Assembly: GCF_008329905.1 (NCBI RefSeq)
Contig: NZ_CP032155.1
Coordinates: forward strand, 5,518,001 to 5,582,000
Origin: Mycobacterium sp. ELW1
GTDB lineage: Bacteria > Actinomycetota > Actinomycetes > Mycobacteriales > Mycobacteriaceae
Direction: 5' to 3'
Length of the DNA: 64,000 bases
Made by a program: the position numbers and the translations under genes. Positions 48,460-57,475 of the stretch are shown piece after piece (within the stretch, counting starts at the first letter, position 1; each line of letters starts with the position of its first letter). Below the pieces are notes generated by a model. The model was given only the letters and a program-made list of their open reading frames with translations. It did not search any database and was not told the DNA's origin.

Positions 48460-49692
48460 TCAACGCTCCAGAAAGACCGGCAGTGCAATGGGGCCACGGG
48501 CGAATGCCGGTCGATACTTCACTTCGTAGCCGGGTTGGAGCTGAAACACGCTCAACTCACTAATCGCGCGGACTGCTGCTTTGAGCTCCCGCCGCGCCAG
48601 GTGATTGCCAAGGCATCGATGGATGCCGGCGCCGAAGGCCAGGTGCGCCGAACCATTCGGACGATTGAAATCGAGGGTGTCCGGATCGGGGAATTTCTCC
48701 GGATCATGGTTGGCCGCAGCCCAATTCAGCAAGATGCGGTCACCACTTCGCATCGGGCAGCCGCGAACTTCGGTGTCGGCGGTCAGTGTCCGCCCGGCCG
48801 TGGGAACCGGTGATTCCAGCCGAAGGAATTCCTCGACATGCTTGTCCAGCACCTTGTCGTCGGCACCGCGCAGGCTTTCGCGCAGATCGTTGTCCGTGCT
48901 CAGGATGCGGGCGATGCCGGCCAACGCCCCCATCGTGGTCTCCATGCCGCCCATGATTGCCATGTTCAGCGTCTCCATCCTGGTCCGGTCGTCGAGTTCG
49001 AGCCCGTCGTCGAATTCGCCGGTGCCCAGGTGGGCGATCACCCCCGCCAGGTCGTCGGTTCGCCCCTCGTCGCGGCGCTTCTGCAGCAGCTCGATGCAGA
49101 ACATGAACAATTTCGGGGCGACTTCGAGCGCTCTGTCGGGTTGTGTCAACAGGACGTCGAGGACCTCCAGAACCCAGCCGATGTCGGCGGACTTCTGGTC
49201 CAGGAAGCTTTCGAAAAAGACGATCGGCGGCAGTTGGGAGGTGAAGCCGGCAATGAAGTCCGCGGGGCTCTGCTGAACACAGTTGTCGATCAGGCGGTCG
49301 ACGGTCGCGCGGATGCTGGGCTCGGCTGCGGCTAGCGCCTCGGGCGTGAACAACGGGTTGAGCGCCTTGCGAACACCGCGATGCAGAGGCGGATCGGTCT
49401 CCAGCGGCACCATCCGGAGGATGTCGAGATCGAACTGGACTGGCGCCGCGCCCTCAGCACTGCTGAAGACGTTCCAGTTGACCGCTGCATCCATCACGTC
49501 TTGGTACTTGTTGATCACCCAGAAGCCCGTGTCCTCCGCACTCCAGTGCGCGGTGCTGAACACGACCGGACATGTCTCCCGCAACGCGTTGACCCGAGGC
49601 CAGAAGTCGTCGGCGAGTTCGAGGTCGAGCGGATTGAAATCGACGGGCGATGTGCCGACCGGTGCCGGTTCGGCGATGTCGTGCTCGGTCAT
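48460..49692 (-). CDS. Cytochrome P450 monooxygenase
   Basis: 410 residues, soluble class I P450. The I helix is AIMGGMETTMGALA, where METT replaces the common (A/G)xxT context. EFLRLESP holds the ExxR pair and the heme loop is FGAGIHRCLGNHLAR. First gene of the minus-strand run ending in the monooxygenase. It is divergent from a ferredoxin and ferredoxin reductase that probably supply its electrons. Substrate unknown; steroids or terpenoids are plausible from context. Confidence 0.92.
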   Translation of the reverse strand: MTEHDIAEPAPVGTSPVDFNPLDLELADDFWPRVNALRETCPVVFSTAHWSAEDTGFWVINKYQDVMDAAVNWNVFSSAEGAAPVQFDLDILRMVPLETDPPLHRGVRKALNPLFTPEALAAAEPSIRATVDRLIDNCVQQSPADFIAGFTSQLPPIVFFESFLDQKSADIGWVLEVLDVLLTQPDRALEVAPKLFMFCIELLQKRRDEGRTDDLAGVIAHLGTGEFDDGLELDDRTRMETLNMAIMGGMETTMGALAGIARILSTDNDLRESLRGADDKVLDKHVEEFLRLESPVPTAGRTLTADTEVRGCPMRSGDRILLNWAAANHDPEKFPDPDTLDFNRPNGSAHLAFGAGIHRCLGNHLARRELKAAVRAISELSVFQLQPGYEVKYRPAFARGPIALPVFLER

Positions 49693-50005
49693 GTTGCAGC
49701 TCCTGTCTGAAGTCTCGCCCTGCGCATTGGGTCAGCCCCGTGTCCGCCGGCGGGTCACGTCGGCGGCCCGATTCCGGATCATCCGCATCCTGAGATCAAA
49801 TCCTACGCAGATTTAGAACTGTTTCGTTTCTATACTCTGGCCATGAAGCTGTCAAGCGCGTCACATTTGCGGCAAGAAATGCCTGGAATTTGTGCTCGCG
49901 GTGCCGATCACCCCACCGGACCGGCACCCCGAGTGGGCAGGGCGTGGTGCAACATATTCGGTTTTAGTTTAGACTGCCGACACGAGCGTGCAGGAGGTAG
50001 CAGTC
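49693..50005. promoter_or_regulatory. Divergent P450/ferredoxin control region with two TTTAG motifs
   Basis: About 310 bases without a gene. Two elements related to the other cluster palindromes are present: AGATTTAGAACTG from about 49810 and GTTTTAGTTTAGACTG at 49961-49976. The second lies about 30-45 bases before the ferredoxin start, where a repressor would act. The AGGAGG at 49993-49998 is the ferredoxin ribosome site. Confidence 0.5.
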
Positions 50006-50329
50006 GTGGTGAAAGTGACATACGTCCGCCCCAGCGGCGACGTGGTGATCGTGGAGGTGGCCGAGGGAACTTCGGTCATGCAAGGCGCGATCGGCAACGA
50101 AGTCTCGGAGATCGTCGCCGAGTGCGGAGGCACTCTGGCGTGTGCCACATGCCACGTCTATGTCGATGAGGACTATGTAGAGCAGCTGGCCGCACCCAGC
50201 GAAGACGAACAGGAAATGCTCGACTACACCGCCTCGCCTCGGATGGCGAATTCCCGGTTAAGTTGTCAGATCCTGGTCGGACCCGAACTTGACGGCCTCG
50301 TCGTACGAGTGCCGCCCACCCAGTTATGA
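50006..50329 (+). CDS. 2Fe-2S ferredoxin (adrenodoxin type), P450 redox partner
   Basis: About 107 residues. Cluster ligands are seen in AECGGTLACATC (C-x5-C-x2-C) and LSCQIL (fourth Cys), the vertebrate/putidaredoxin-type spacing. GTG 50006 follows AGGAGG by seven bases; GTG 50009 is possible. It overlaps the start of the reductase gene by four bases, so the two form an electron-transfer operon for the adjacent P450. Confidence 0.9.
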   Translation: MVKVTYVRPSGDVVIVEVAEGTSVMQGAIGNEVSEIVAECGGTLACATCHVYVDEDYVEQLAAPSEDEQEMLDYTASPRMANSRLSCQILVGPELDGLVVRVPPTQL

Positions 50330-51614
50330 CATCGGCGCCCATGCCGGCCACCATTGTCGTAGCCGGCGCGGGCCAAGCCGGTGCCAGCACGGCCGCGGCA
50401 CTGCGCGAGTTCGGATTTCCGGGACGGATCGTGCTTGTCGGTGACGAACCGTATTTGCCGTATCAGCGGCCGCCCTTATCCAAAGGCCACCTCAACGGCA
50501 CGAACGCCCAGGAAAGCCTCTGGCTGCACCCCAGCGGCTTCTACGCGCACCACGAGATCGACTTGATGCTCGACGATTCGGTACGCCGGATTGATCGCAA
50601 CAACGCTCGGGTCGAACTCGCCAGTGGGACGGTCCTGGACTACGAGCATCTGGTGCTCGCCCTGGGGGGCGTAACCGCGCCTTGCCTCTCACTGGAGCCG
50701 ACCTCGACGGCGTTGTCGGCCTGCGGAGTCTGGATGAGGCCGACGACATCCGGGATCGGCTGGGTCGCGCCCGCAATCTCGTGGTAGTTGGCGGCGGCTT
50801 CATCGGACTCGAAGTCGCCGCGACAGCGGTCAAGCTAGGCGTGGATGCCGTAGTGATCGAGGTCTCCGACCAACTGATGGGCCGCGTCGTGTCGCCCGAG
50901 ATGGGCCGCATTCTTCTGGACGCTCATCGTGCTCGCGGATTGCGGGTTGCCCTGGGCACGAGCGTCCGCGCGATGAGCGGGGTGGCTGGCCGCGTCAACG
51001 CTGTCGTGACGAGCGACGGCCACGAACTCCCCGCCGACCTGGTGCTGGTGGGGGTCGGCGCGATTCCCAACACCGAGATCGCCGAGGGCGCTGGGCTTCG
51101 CGTCGACAACGGGATTGTCGTTGACGAATACCTCGCCACTGAAGACACGCGGATCTCGGCGGTGGGCGACTGTACGGTCTGCCCCAACCCGTTCGCCAGC
51201 GGGCGCAACGTGCGACTGGAGTCGGTACACAACGCCACGGCGCAGGCACGATTTCTGGCCGCGCGTCTTGTCGGACGGGCCGAACCCTACGTGAGCGTTC
51301 CATGGTTCTGGAGCAACCAGGGCGATCTGAAACTGCAGATCGCCGGACTTCGCGGCCCGTCAGACCACAACGTCTTTCGCGGAGATCCGGCCAGTGGCCG
51401 GTTTTCGGTCTTTTGTTTCGAAGGCGGCGTGCTGCGTTGCGTCGAGTCCCTCAACCGGCCGGGCGACCACATGGCTGCGCGCAAGCTGATAGCGGCTGGT
51501 GTCGCCCTAACCCCCAATCAAGCGGGCGATCTCACGGTTGACCTTCGCGCACACCTCGCTGAGGCCACCGTCGAGCCGGTCCTCACTGATGACCGGGCCC
51601 CCGCGCGGGGCTAG
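50326..51614 (+). pseudogene. Ferredoxin reductase (FAD, NAD(P)H), frameshifted
   Basis: Would be about 429 residues. The first part has the FAD motif VVAGAGQAGASTAAAL and LPYQRPPLSKGHL, up to LVLALG. The frame is lost at six G (50664-50669); a seventh restores ALGGRNRALPLTGADL and the NAD motif VVVGGGFIGLEVAATA, then the FAD Asp in SAVGDCTVCPNPFAS. It would pass electrons from NAD(P)H to the upstream ferredoxin. If the deletion is real the redox chain is broken here. Confidence 0.87.
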
Positions 51615-53016
51615 CTGTCGCCGTTGAGTGTGGTTGGCAGAGCGGTGGTTTCGGAAGGCTGAGGTAGTCGCCGTGGCCGGCAGCGCTTCATGTGAGAGCC
51701 GAAGCGGTCGGCAAGCGAAGGCCGCGGCATCGAGCGGCATATCGCTCACGGCCCTCATGGTCCACCACTCAGTATTCCTTAGCGATCCCTCCGTCGAAGG
51801 GATTGGGATCGCAACGGTCGGTAGGACCACGCGGCACGCGTGGCGCGCGAGCGAGCACGACGTTTCGGTGAACGACGGCGATGCCTGGGCCCGACCCCGT
51901 GTGATGCCCACCGAGGCGTCGCGGTCCTCGGCCGGTCCTAGCCGCGGGACTGATCAGCCCGCTGCATACGGCCGGACTTGGTCTCCGACAGCGCATCCAA
52001 TCACACCGAAGCAGGGCGGCGATGTTCGAACTCAGCGACCAGATTCGATGCCGCCTCCCCATCGCCTCGATCGCAACCACTGGCGCGTTCGTCTCGAGTC
52101 CATGCGCCAGCACCTCGTGCCTCCCCATCGCCTCGATCGCAACCACTGGCGCGTTCAGACCGTGCTGGTCCAGCACCTGTTGCAGCCCGGCGACTCCATC
52201 TCGAGACATCGACCACGACATCGATCCCCAACGGACAGGAGGCGTTACTGATCCCAACGTGATTGAGTGCGCCTTACCTGGGCTCAGGGGCGACGATCAT
52301 CCGAGACCGATCAACGCAACCTCATACCGACGGGAACAGCCTCCTCCGAACCGGACCGTCGAACGGGATCCGCCCAGTAGCCGCTGTTGGCATATCAGCT
52401 CAGCGCACCCGCGCTTGTCGAGGACGACGGTCGGTGCTCAACATCGAATGTTGGTCGCCGGCGAAGGCTTCCCAGGCAGCGATAACGAGCTGGATCGAGG
52501 CCTCCGGGTGGGCAGCGGCGACCGCGGCAATCGCTGAGACCGTTTGCGGCCCAAGGCCCGAAGTCGCTGCCGGGACACGCCCGGACGCGATAGCACCGTG
52601 CAGCAGTCGTTGAAACTGGCGGCGCTCGCCCGATACGGTCATCCGGCCACGCCAGGCTCGCGTAGGTCAGACAACGGTGTAGTTGCTACCCCGCGGTCTG
52701 CGGTCGGCGTCGCCTTGGCGAGCCTTAGCCCGGCTACGCGTATATCGATCACCGCCAGATCGCTTGCGTGGCGGCCGGCGGCCTGCGGCGCAGTACGCTC
52801 CAACCGCGCCCCGCCACGACCGAACGACCCGACGAATCTCGCCGACATTCGTCGGGGCATTGCGGCTTTCATCGTGAGTTCAAGCCGCGACAATCCGGAT
52901 GATGAGTTGATCACTTGGAACACCTTCATTGTTCGCGGCGTCGCGACCGCCGCATCCGTTCCCCTGCGCACCGGGCCGAGTGCTGGAGGCTGCCGGGACC
53001 CAGTCAGGAATACCCG
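51615..53016. other. 1.4-kb stretch without a recognised gene
   Basis: No convincing coding region. A 66-base tandem duplication lies in the middle. In the minus frame over it the text VVAIEAMGR occurs twice within VLDQHGLNAPVVAIEAMGR and its copy, which hints at a former gene, possibly a transposase-like remnant (weak). A separate minus frame at 52642-52400 (MTVSGERRQFQRLLHGAIAS) has fair codon use but no known relatives. The stretch looks like decayed DNA. Confidence 0.45.
52053..52156. repeat. 66-base tandem duplication
   Basis: A 38-base segment starting gcctccccatcgcctcgatc is repeated exactly at 52053-52090 and 52119-52156. Partial similarity continues after it (ccagcacct), giving a 66-base period. 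The period is a multiple of three and encodes a 22-residue repeat on the minus strand. Confidence 0.85.
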
Positions 53017-54633
53017 TTAGGAACGTCGCCGATCACCGCGGGCGACGACCAGTCCCAGTTCTTCAAAGTCGAGGGTGGCTTCGCTGACACCGCGTTCGCG
53101 CAGTTTGAACTTTTGCACACGGCCATTGGCGTTGGTCGGTAGGGATTCCAGTACCTCGACGTAACGCGGAATGGCGTAGTAGGGCATCGACTTTCGAAAG
53201 AATTCGAACAGTTCCTCCGGCTGGATTTCGCAGCCGTCGATCAGCACGAGGCAGACCTTGACGTCGTCCTCGCTGAGATCAGATGGCACGGCGTGCACGG
53301 CCGCTTGAGCGATCGAGGGGTGCGCGGCGATGGCCTGCTCGAGTTCGATGGAGGATACGTTTTCGCCTCGGCGACGCAGTGAGTCCTTCTTTCGGTCTGC
53401 AAACCAAAAGTATCCGTCGGCGCCAACCCGGGCGCAGTCCCCAGTGTGGTGCCACAGATTCCGAAAGGTACTCACCGTCGCGGCATCATCGTTCCAGTAT
53501 CCGGAGAACAGGCGGAACGGCTCATCGGGGCGCACCACAATCTCGCCGGCCTCGCCAGCGGGCACCTCGCGGTCGTGATCGTCGACGATCTTGACCTGCA
53601 GTCCTCGCGTCAGTTTGCCCATGCTGCCGGCGTGGCGTTGGTCTCGCGGATCACCGAGCAGGACTGGCCAGCATTCCGATTGGCCGAACACTTCCGCGAA
53701 GGGGCTGATGCCGAAGCGCTTCTCGAAGCGATCGATGAAATCGGCAGTCGAGGGCATAAACGTAATATGGCGCAGCTTGTGGTTGCGGTCGTCTTCGTGG
53801 GGTGGCTGGGCCATAATCGCCATACCCATCGCCCCCATTCCCAGGGCAGCGGTGGCGCCCGTCTCCCTAATGCGTGCCATGTAGGTGCTGGCATGGAAAG
53901 CCGGCTCTACGATCGCCGATCCGCGAACGGCCAATGCTGCTGTGACGAGCCAGGTTTGACCGCTGAAGTGGAACAGTGGGTTTGCTCCGAAGACAATGTC
54001 ACCCTTCTCATACCACCCGTTCTCGACGAACACATTGACCAGATTGCAGTAGTAGCCGTGGGTGATGGTGCAGCCCTTCGAGGGCCCGGTTGTGCCGGAG
54101 GTGTAGATGATGGCGCACACGTCGGCAGGCTCGATCTCGGGTTCGACCAGCGGCGCATCTGCGTTGAGAAGCTGCGCGTAGTGCGTGTCGGGCTGAATCG
54201 TCGCATCCTGGGCGCCATCCCCCACAAGGATCAGTTGTGGTCGGCGAGGAAGGGAGTCGAGAATCGGCGACAGTAGCTCGAGGGCTTGGCTGTCAGCGAT
54301 GTACACCGTCGGGTCTGTCTGCAGCAGCTGGTGACGCAGAAAATCCCCGCGCAGGTACGTGTTGAGCGGGACCTGGATAGCGCCAGCTTTGGCCAAGGCA
54401 TAGATGAGCACGATGTACTCGATGCAGTTGGGGAGGTTGATGGCGACCCGGTCGCCCTTGCCGACCCCGCACGCTTGCAGCGCCGCCGCGATGCGATCGG
54501 ACTGCGTGTCGAGTTGACCGAGCGTGACCCAGTCGCTGTCGCATTGCACAAACGGCCGCCCAGGGTCGAGCGCCGCTTCCTCGCGCAGCCACCCGCCAAG
54601 GGTCCGTCCAACCTGGTGTTCATCGTGAGACAT
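53017..54633 (-). CDS. AMP-forming acyl-CoA ligase
   Basis: About 538 residues from ATG 54633 (MSHDEHQVGRTLGGWLREEA). Adenylation motifs IIYTSGTTGPSKGC, GQSECWP and GDCARVGADGYFWFADRKKD, with the C-terminal Lys in NANGRVQKFKL. It resembles the CaiC/medium-chain group and activates a carboxylic acid to its CoA ester. It overlaps the GMC oxidoreductase gene by 14 bases and is last in the run from 64 kb. Confidence 0.88.
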   Translation of the reverse strand: MSHDEHQVGRTLGGWLREEAALDPGRPFVQCDSDWVTLGQLDTQSDRIAAALQACGVGKGDRVAINLPNCIEYIVLIYALAKAGAIQVPLNTYLRGDFLRHQLLQTDPTVYIADSQALELLSPILDSLPRRPQLILVGDGAQDATIQPDTHYAQLLNADAPLVEPEIEPADVCAIIYTSGTTGPSKGCTITHGYYCNLVNVFVENGWYEKGDIVFGANPLFHFSGQTWLVTAALAVRGSAIVEPAFHASTYMARIRETGATAALGMGAMGMAIMAQPPHEDDRNHKLRHITFMPSTADFIDRFEKRFGISPFAEVFGQSECWPVLLGDPRDQRHAGSMGKLTRGLQVKIVDDHDREVPAGEAGEIVVRPDEPFRLFSGYWNDDAATVSTFRNLWHHTGDCARVGADGYFWFADRKKDSLRRRGENVSSIELEQAIAAHPSIAQAAVHAVPSDLSEDDVKVCLVLIDGCEIQPEELFEFFRKSMPYYAIPRYVEVLESLPTNANGRVQKFKLRERGVSEATLDFEELGLVVARGDRRRS

Positions 54634-56260
54634 GAGGGAATCCGTTTCGGTTTGCGCTGCCAGACAGGATGAGCTCGGCGGCCCGTTCACCGATCATCAT
54701 CGACGGGGCATTGGTGTTGCCGGTAGTGATGGTGGGCATGATGCTGGCATCGGCCACACGCAGGTTGTTGATGCCGTGCACTCGCAGTTCGGGGTCGACG
54801 ACGGCAAGGTCGTCCACACCCATCTTGCAGGTCCCCACTGGGTGATAGGACGGGGTCACGGCGGCGCGCACATAGTCCTGCCAATCGGCGTCGTTGCGAC
54901 AGTTGGCCTCTGGTTCGAGTTGCCCGTCGGTGATCGCTGTCATCGCCGGCTGGGCCATCACCCGCTGCACCTCACGCAACCCGAGCAGGCAGTCGCGCAC
55001 GTCGTCCGGGTCGGCGAGGAACTGATAGGAGATGCGCGGTGTCGCGTCAGGCGCTGACCCGCGCAGCGTGACAGATCCGCGGGTGCGCGGTCGCAGGAAG
55101 GTCGACGACGCCAAGAAGCCCTCCTCTTTTGCCGGCTGCACGTTAAACATGCCGTTCTCATCCACGGCGCGGGTGATGGCGAAGGGAACAAATTGCAGCT
55201 GCAAGTCGGGGGTCTGCAAGCTGGGCTCCGTGCGCGCCATGCACTGAACTTGCACCATCGTCATCGCCAGCAGACCGCTACCGTCGCGCAGATAATCGGC
55301 GAGGCCTTTGGCGGCTGTCCCGACTCGCATCTTATTGATGGTGGGTATTGTCGACCGCCAACGCTGCATCAAGTAAGGGTGTTCGTGCAGGTTTTCGCCC
55401 ACGCCGGGCAGATGCAACAGCGTTTCCACTCCCGCAGACGACAGCGCGGCCTTCGGGCCGATACCCGAGAGCTGCAGCAAGCGTGGGGAGCCGATCGCTC
55501 CTGCGCTCAGGATGACTTCTTCTCGGACCCGGGCCTCCATGACCGTGCCGTGATGGCGGTACTCGACTCCCACTGCTGCGCCGCCATCGACCAGGACGCG
55601 ATGCACATAACTGTGGGTCCGCACGGTGAGTTTGGCTCGGGGGGCCACGCGACGCAGGTACTCGCGGGAGGATTGGGACCGGGTACCGCGGCGATGATTG
55701 ACCTGGGCGAGTCCGACCCCGTCTTGGTCACGCCCGTTGTAGTCGGGGTTTACCGGGTAGCCGGCTTGTCGACAGGCCTCCATAAACGCCATGTTGGCCT
55801 GGCCGCGATTGGTTTGTACGTTGACGGCGATCGGACCGGAACCACCCCGAAACTCGCTGGCTCCCCCCGCCCAGGTCTCCATTCGTTTGAATGCAGGTAA
55901 GACCGAGTCGTAATCCCAGCCCGTGCAGCCCTGTTTGGCCCAGCCGTCGTAGTCGGCGCGGTTTCCCCGAACGTAGACACAGGAATTGATCGAGCCGCCG
56001 CCACCCATCACCTTGCCCGCCATCCAAGCTTCTGGACGTCCGGTGCGCGACGGGTCAGGCTCGGCCGGATACTTCCAGTTGACTTTCTGATAGGCGAGCG
56101 CGACCGCTGCAGGGATCCGCACGTCGATGCGCCGGTCGCTGACACCGGCTTCCAGCAGCAGAACCTCAGCGCCTGCCTCGGCAAGCCGTGCTGCCACCAC
56201 CGATCCCGCCGATCCTCCGCCTACGACGATGTAGTCGAAGACTGTTCCGGTCTTGGTCAA
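54620..56260 (-). CDS. GMC-family FAD oxidoreductase (alcohol dehydrogenase)
   Basis: 546 residues. FAD motif YIVVGGGSAGSVVAARLAEA, first GMC signature GGGSINSCVYVRGNRADYDG, second signature GAIGSPRLLQLSGIG, catalytic His in SYHPVGTCKMG and Asn in TGNTNAPSMM. It oxidises a primary alcohol to an aldehyde, consistent with aldehyde dehydrogenases and a P450 in the same run. Confidence 0.88.
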   Translation of the reverse strand: MTKTGTVFDYIVVGGGSAGSVVAARLAEAGAEVLLLEAGVSDRRIDVRIPAAVALAYQKVNWKYPAEPDPSRTGRPEAWMAGKVMGGGGSINSCVYVRGNRADYDGWAKQGCTGWDYDSVLPAFKRMETWAGGASEFRGGSGPIAVNVQTNRGQANMAFMEACRQAGYPVNPDYNGRDQDGVGLAQVNHRRGTRSQSSREYLRRVAPRAKLTVRTHSYVHRVLVDGGAAVGVEYRHHGTVMEARVREEVILSAGAIGSPRLLQLSGIGPKAALSSAGVETLLHLPGVGENLHEHPYLMQRWRSTIPTINKMRVGTAAKGLADYLRDGSGLLAMTMVQVQCMARTEPSLQTPDLQLQFVPFAITRAVDENGMFNVQPAKEEGFLASSTFLRPRTRGSVTLRGSAPDATPRISYQFLADPDDVRDCLLGLREVQRVMAQPAMTAITDGQLEPEANCRNDADWQDYVRAAVTPSYHPVGTCKMGVDDLAVVDPELRVHGINNLRVADASIMPTITTGNTNAPSMMIGERAAELILSGSANRNGFPHVSR

Positions 56261-56290
56261 TCTCGGTACCCCTCATCAATTCCGTTGTGG

Positions 56291-57457
56291 CTAGTAGCTT
56301 TTGGGCAAACCGAGCACATGCTGGCTGACGTAGGCCAGGATCATTTCCTGTGGGATCGGCGCAATTTTCATCAGCCGCGCCTCGCGCCAGTAGCGTGCAA
56401 TGTGATATTCCTCGGCATAGCCGAAACCGCCGTGTGTCTGCATGGCGGTGTCCGCGGCCTGGAAGCCGGCATCGGCCGCGAGCAGCTTGGCGATATTGGC
56501 TTGGGGGCCAGCTGGCACACCATGGTCGAGCATCCACCCGGCGCGTCGGGTGATCAGTTCGGCGGCCTCCAAGCGAGCGTGCGCCTCGGCCAAGGGAAAC
56601 GCCACACCTTGGTTCTGGCCGATGGGCCTGCCATATACCACGCGTTGGTTGGCGTAGCCGATGGCGCGGCGCAGCGCCGCTTGCCCGGTGCCGATCGCCT
56701 CCGATGCGATGAGCACCCGCTCAGCGTTTAGCCCGTCGAGGAGATAGTAGAAACCTTTGTCCTGTTCCCCGACCAGGTCGGCGACCGATACGACGACGTC
56801 GTTATAGACGGTTTCGCAGGAGGAAACAGCGTTGCGTCCCGCTTTGGGAATGGGGGTAATCGTTACGGCCGGGTCGTGCAAGTCGACCATGAACAAGCTC
56901 AAGCCGTCGGTGCGGCGGGCGCACTGCTCGGCGGGTGTAGTTCTCGCCAGCAGCAGCACTCGGTCAGCGTCGAGCGCCTTGGACGTCCAAACCTTCTGTC
57001 CCCGAATCACGTACGAGTCACCATCGCGAACCGCTCGGGTTTTAATCGCTAATGTCTCGGTGCCGGCGTCCGGCTCGGTGACCCCGAAGGCGACATGGAG
57101 TTCTCCGGCGGCGACTCGCGGGAGGTAACGCTGTTTGATGTCCTCGGATCCATGCAAGATAAGCGGATGCATGCCAAAGATCGACAGGTGGATGGCGCTG
57201 CATCCGTTCATCGCCGCGCCCGAGGCGGCAACTTCCTGCAAGATGACCGACGCCTCGAGTAGCCCGCGGCCGCTACCGCCGTAAACCTCTGGTATGGCGA
57301 CACCGATCCACCCGCCGTCGGCGAGTGCGCGATAGAAATCCCAGGGAAATTCGTGACGCTGGTCGCATCGAGCCCAATAGTCGTCATCGAACTTCGAGCA
57401 GACCGCGCGCACGCCTTCGCGGATCAGGTCGAGATCGGTGTCATCCGAGAAGTCCAC
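56291..57457 (-). CDS. Acyl-CoA dehydrogenase
   Basis: 388 residues with the usual three domains: YGGSGRGLLEASVIL, FGVTEPDAGTETLAIKTRA (FAD/substrate), KVWTSKALDADRVLL, then HGGFGYAEEYHIARYWREAR, which holds the catalytic Glu near the C-terminus. It makes the first double bond of beta-oxidation. It is 30 bases from the GMC gene and 18 from the aldehyde dehydrogenase gene. Normal length for a homotetrameric type. Confidence 0.9.
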   Translation of the reverse strand: MDFSDDTDLDLIREGVRAVCSKFDDDYWARCDQRHEFPWDFYRALADGGWIGVAIPEVYGGSGRGLLEASVILQEVAASGAAMNGCSAIHLSIFGMHPLILHGSEDIKQRYLPRVAAGELHVAFGVTEPDAGTETLAIKTRAVRDGDSYVIRGQKVWTSKALDADRVLLLARTTPAEQCARRTDGLSLFMVDLHDPAVTITPIPKAGRNAVSSCETVYNDVVVSVADLVGEQDKGFYYLLDGLNAERVLIASEAIGTGQAALRRAIGYANQRVVYGRPIGQNQGVAFPLAEAHARLEAAELITRRAGWMLDHGVPAGPQANIAKLLAADAGFQAADTAMQTHGGFGYAEEYHIARYWREARLMKIAPIPQEMILAYVSQHVLGLPKSY

Positions 57458-57475
57458 TGTTTGGCACCCTTCTGG

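Noticed and set aside
49816..49828. TAGAACTGTTTC as a KstR cholesterol-regulator box
   Set aside because: The second half-site lacks the GTT needed for the TnnAACnnGTTnnA pattern, and other cluster promoters show a different palindrome.
52053..52156. Repeat pair considered as a CRISPR remnant
   Set aside because: Only two copies, a coding-type 66-base period, no spacer diversity and no cas genes nearby.
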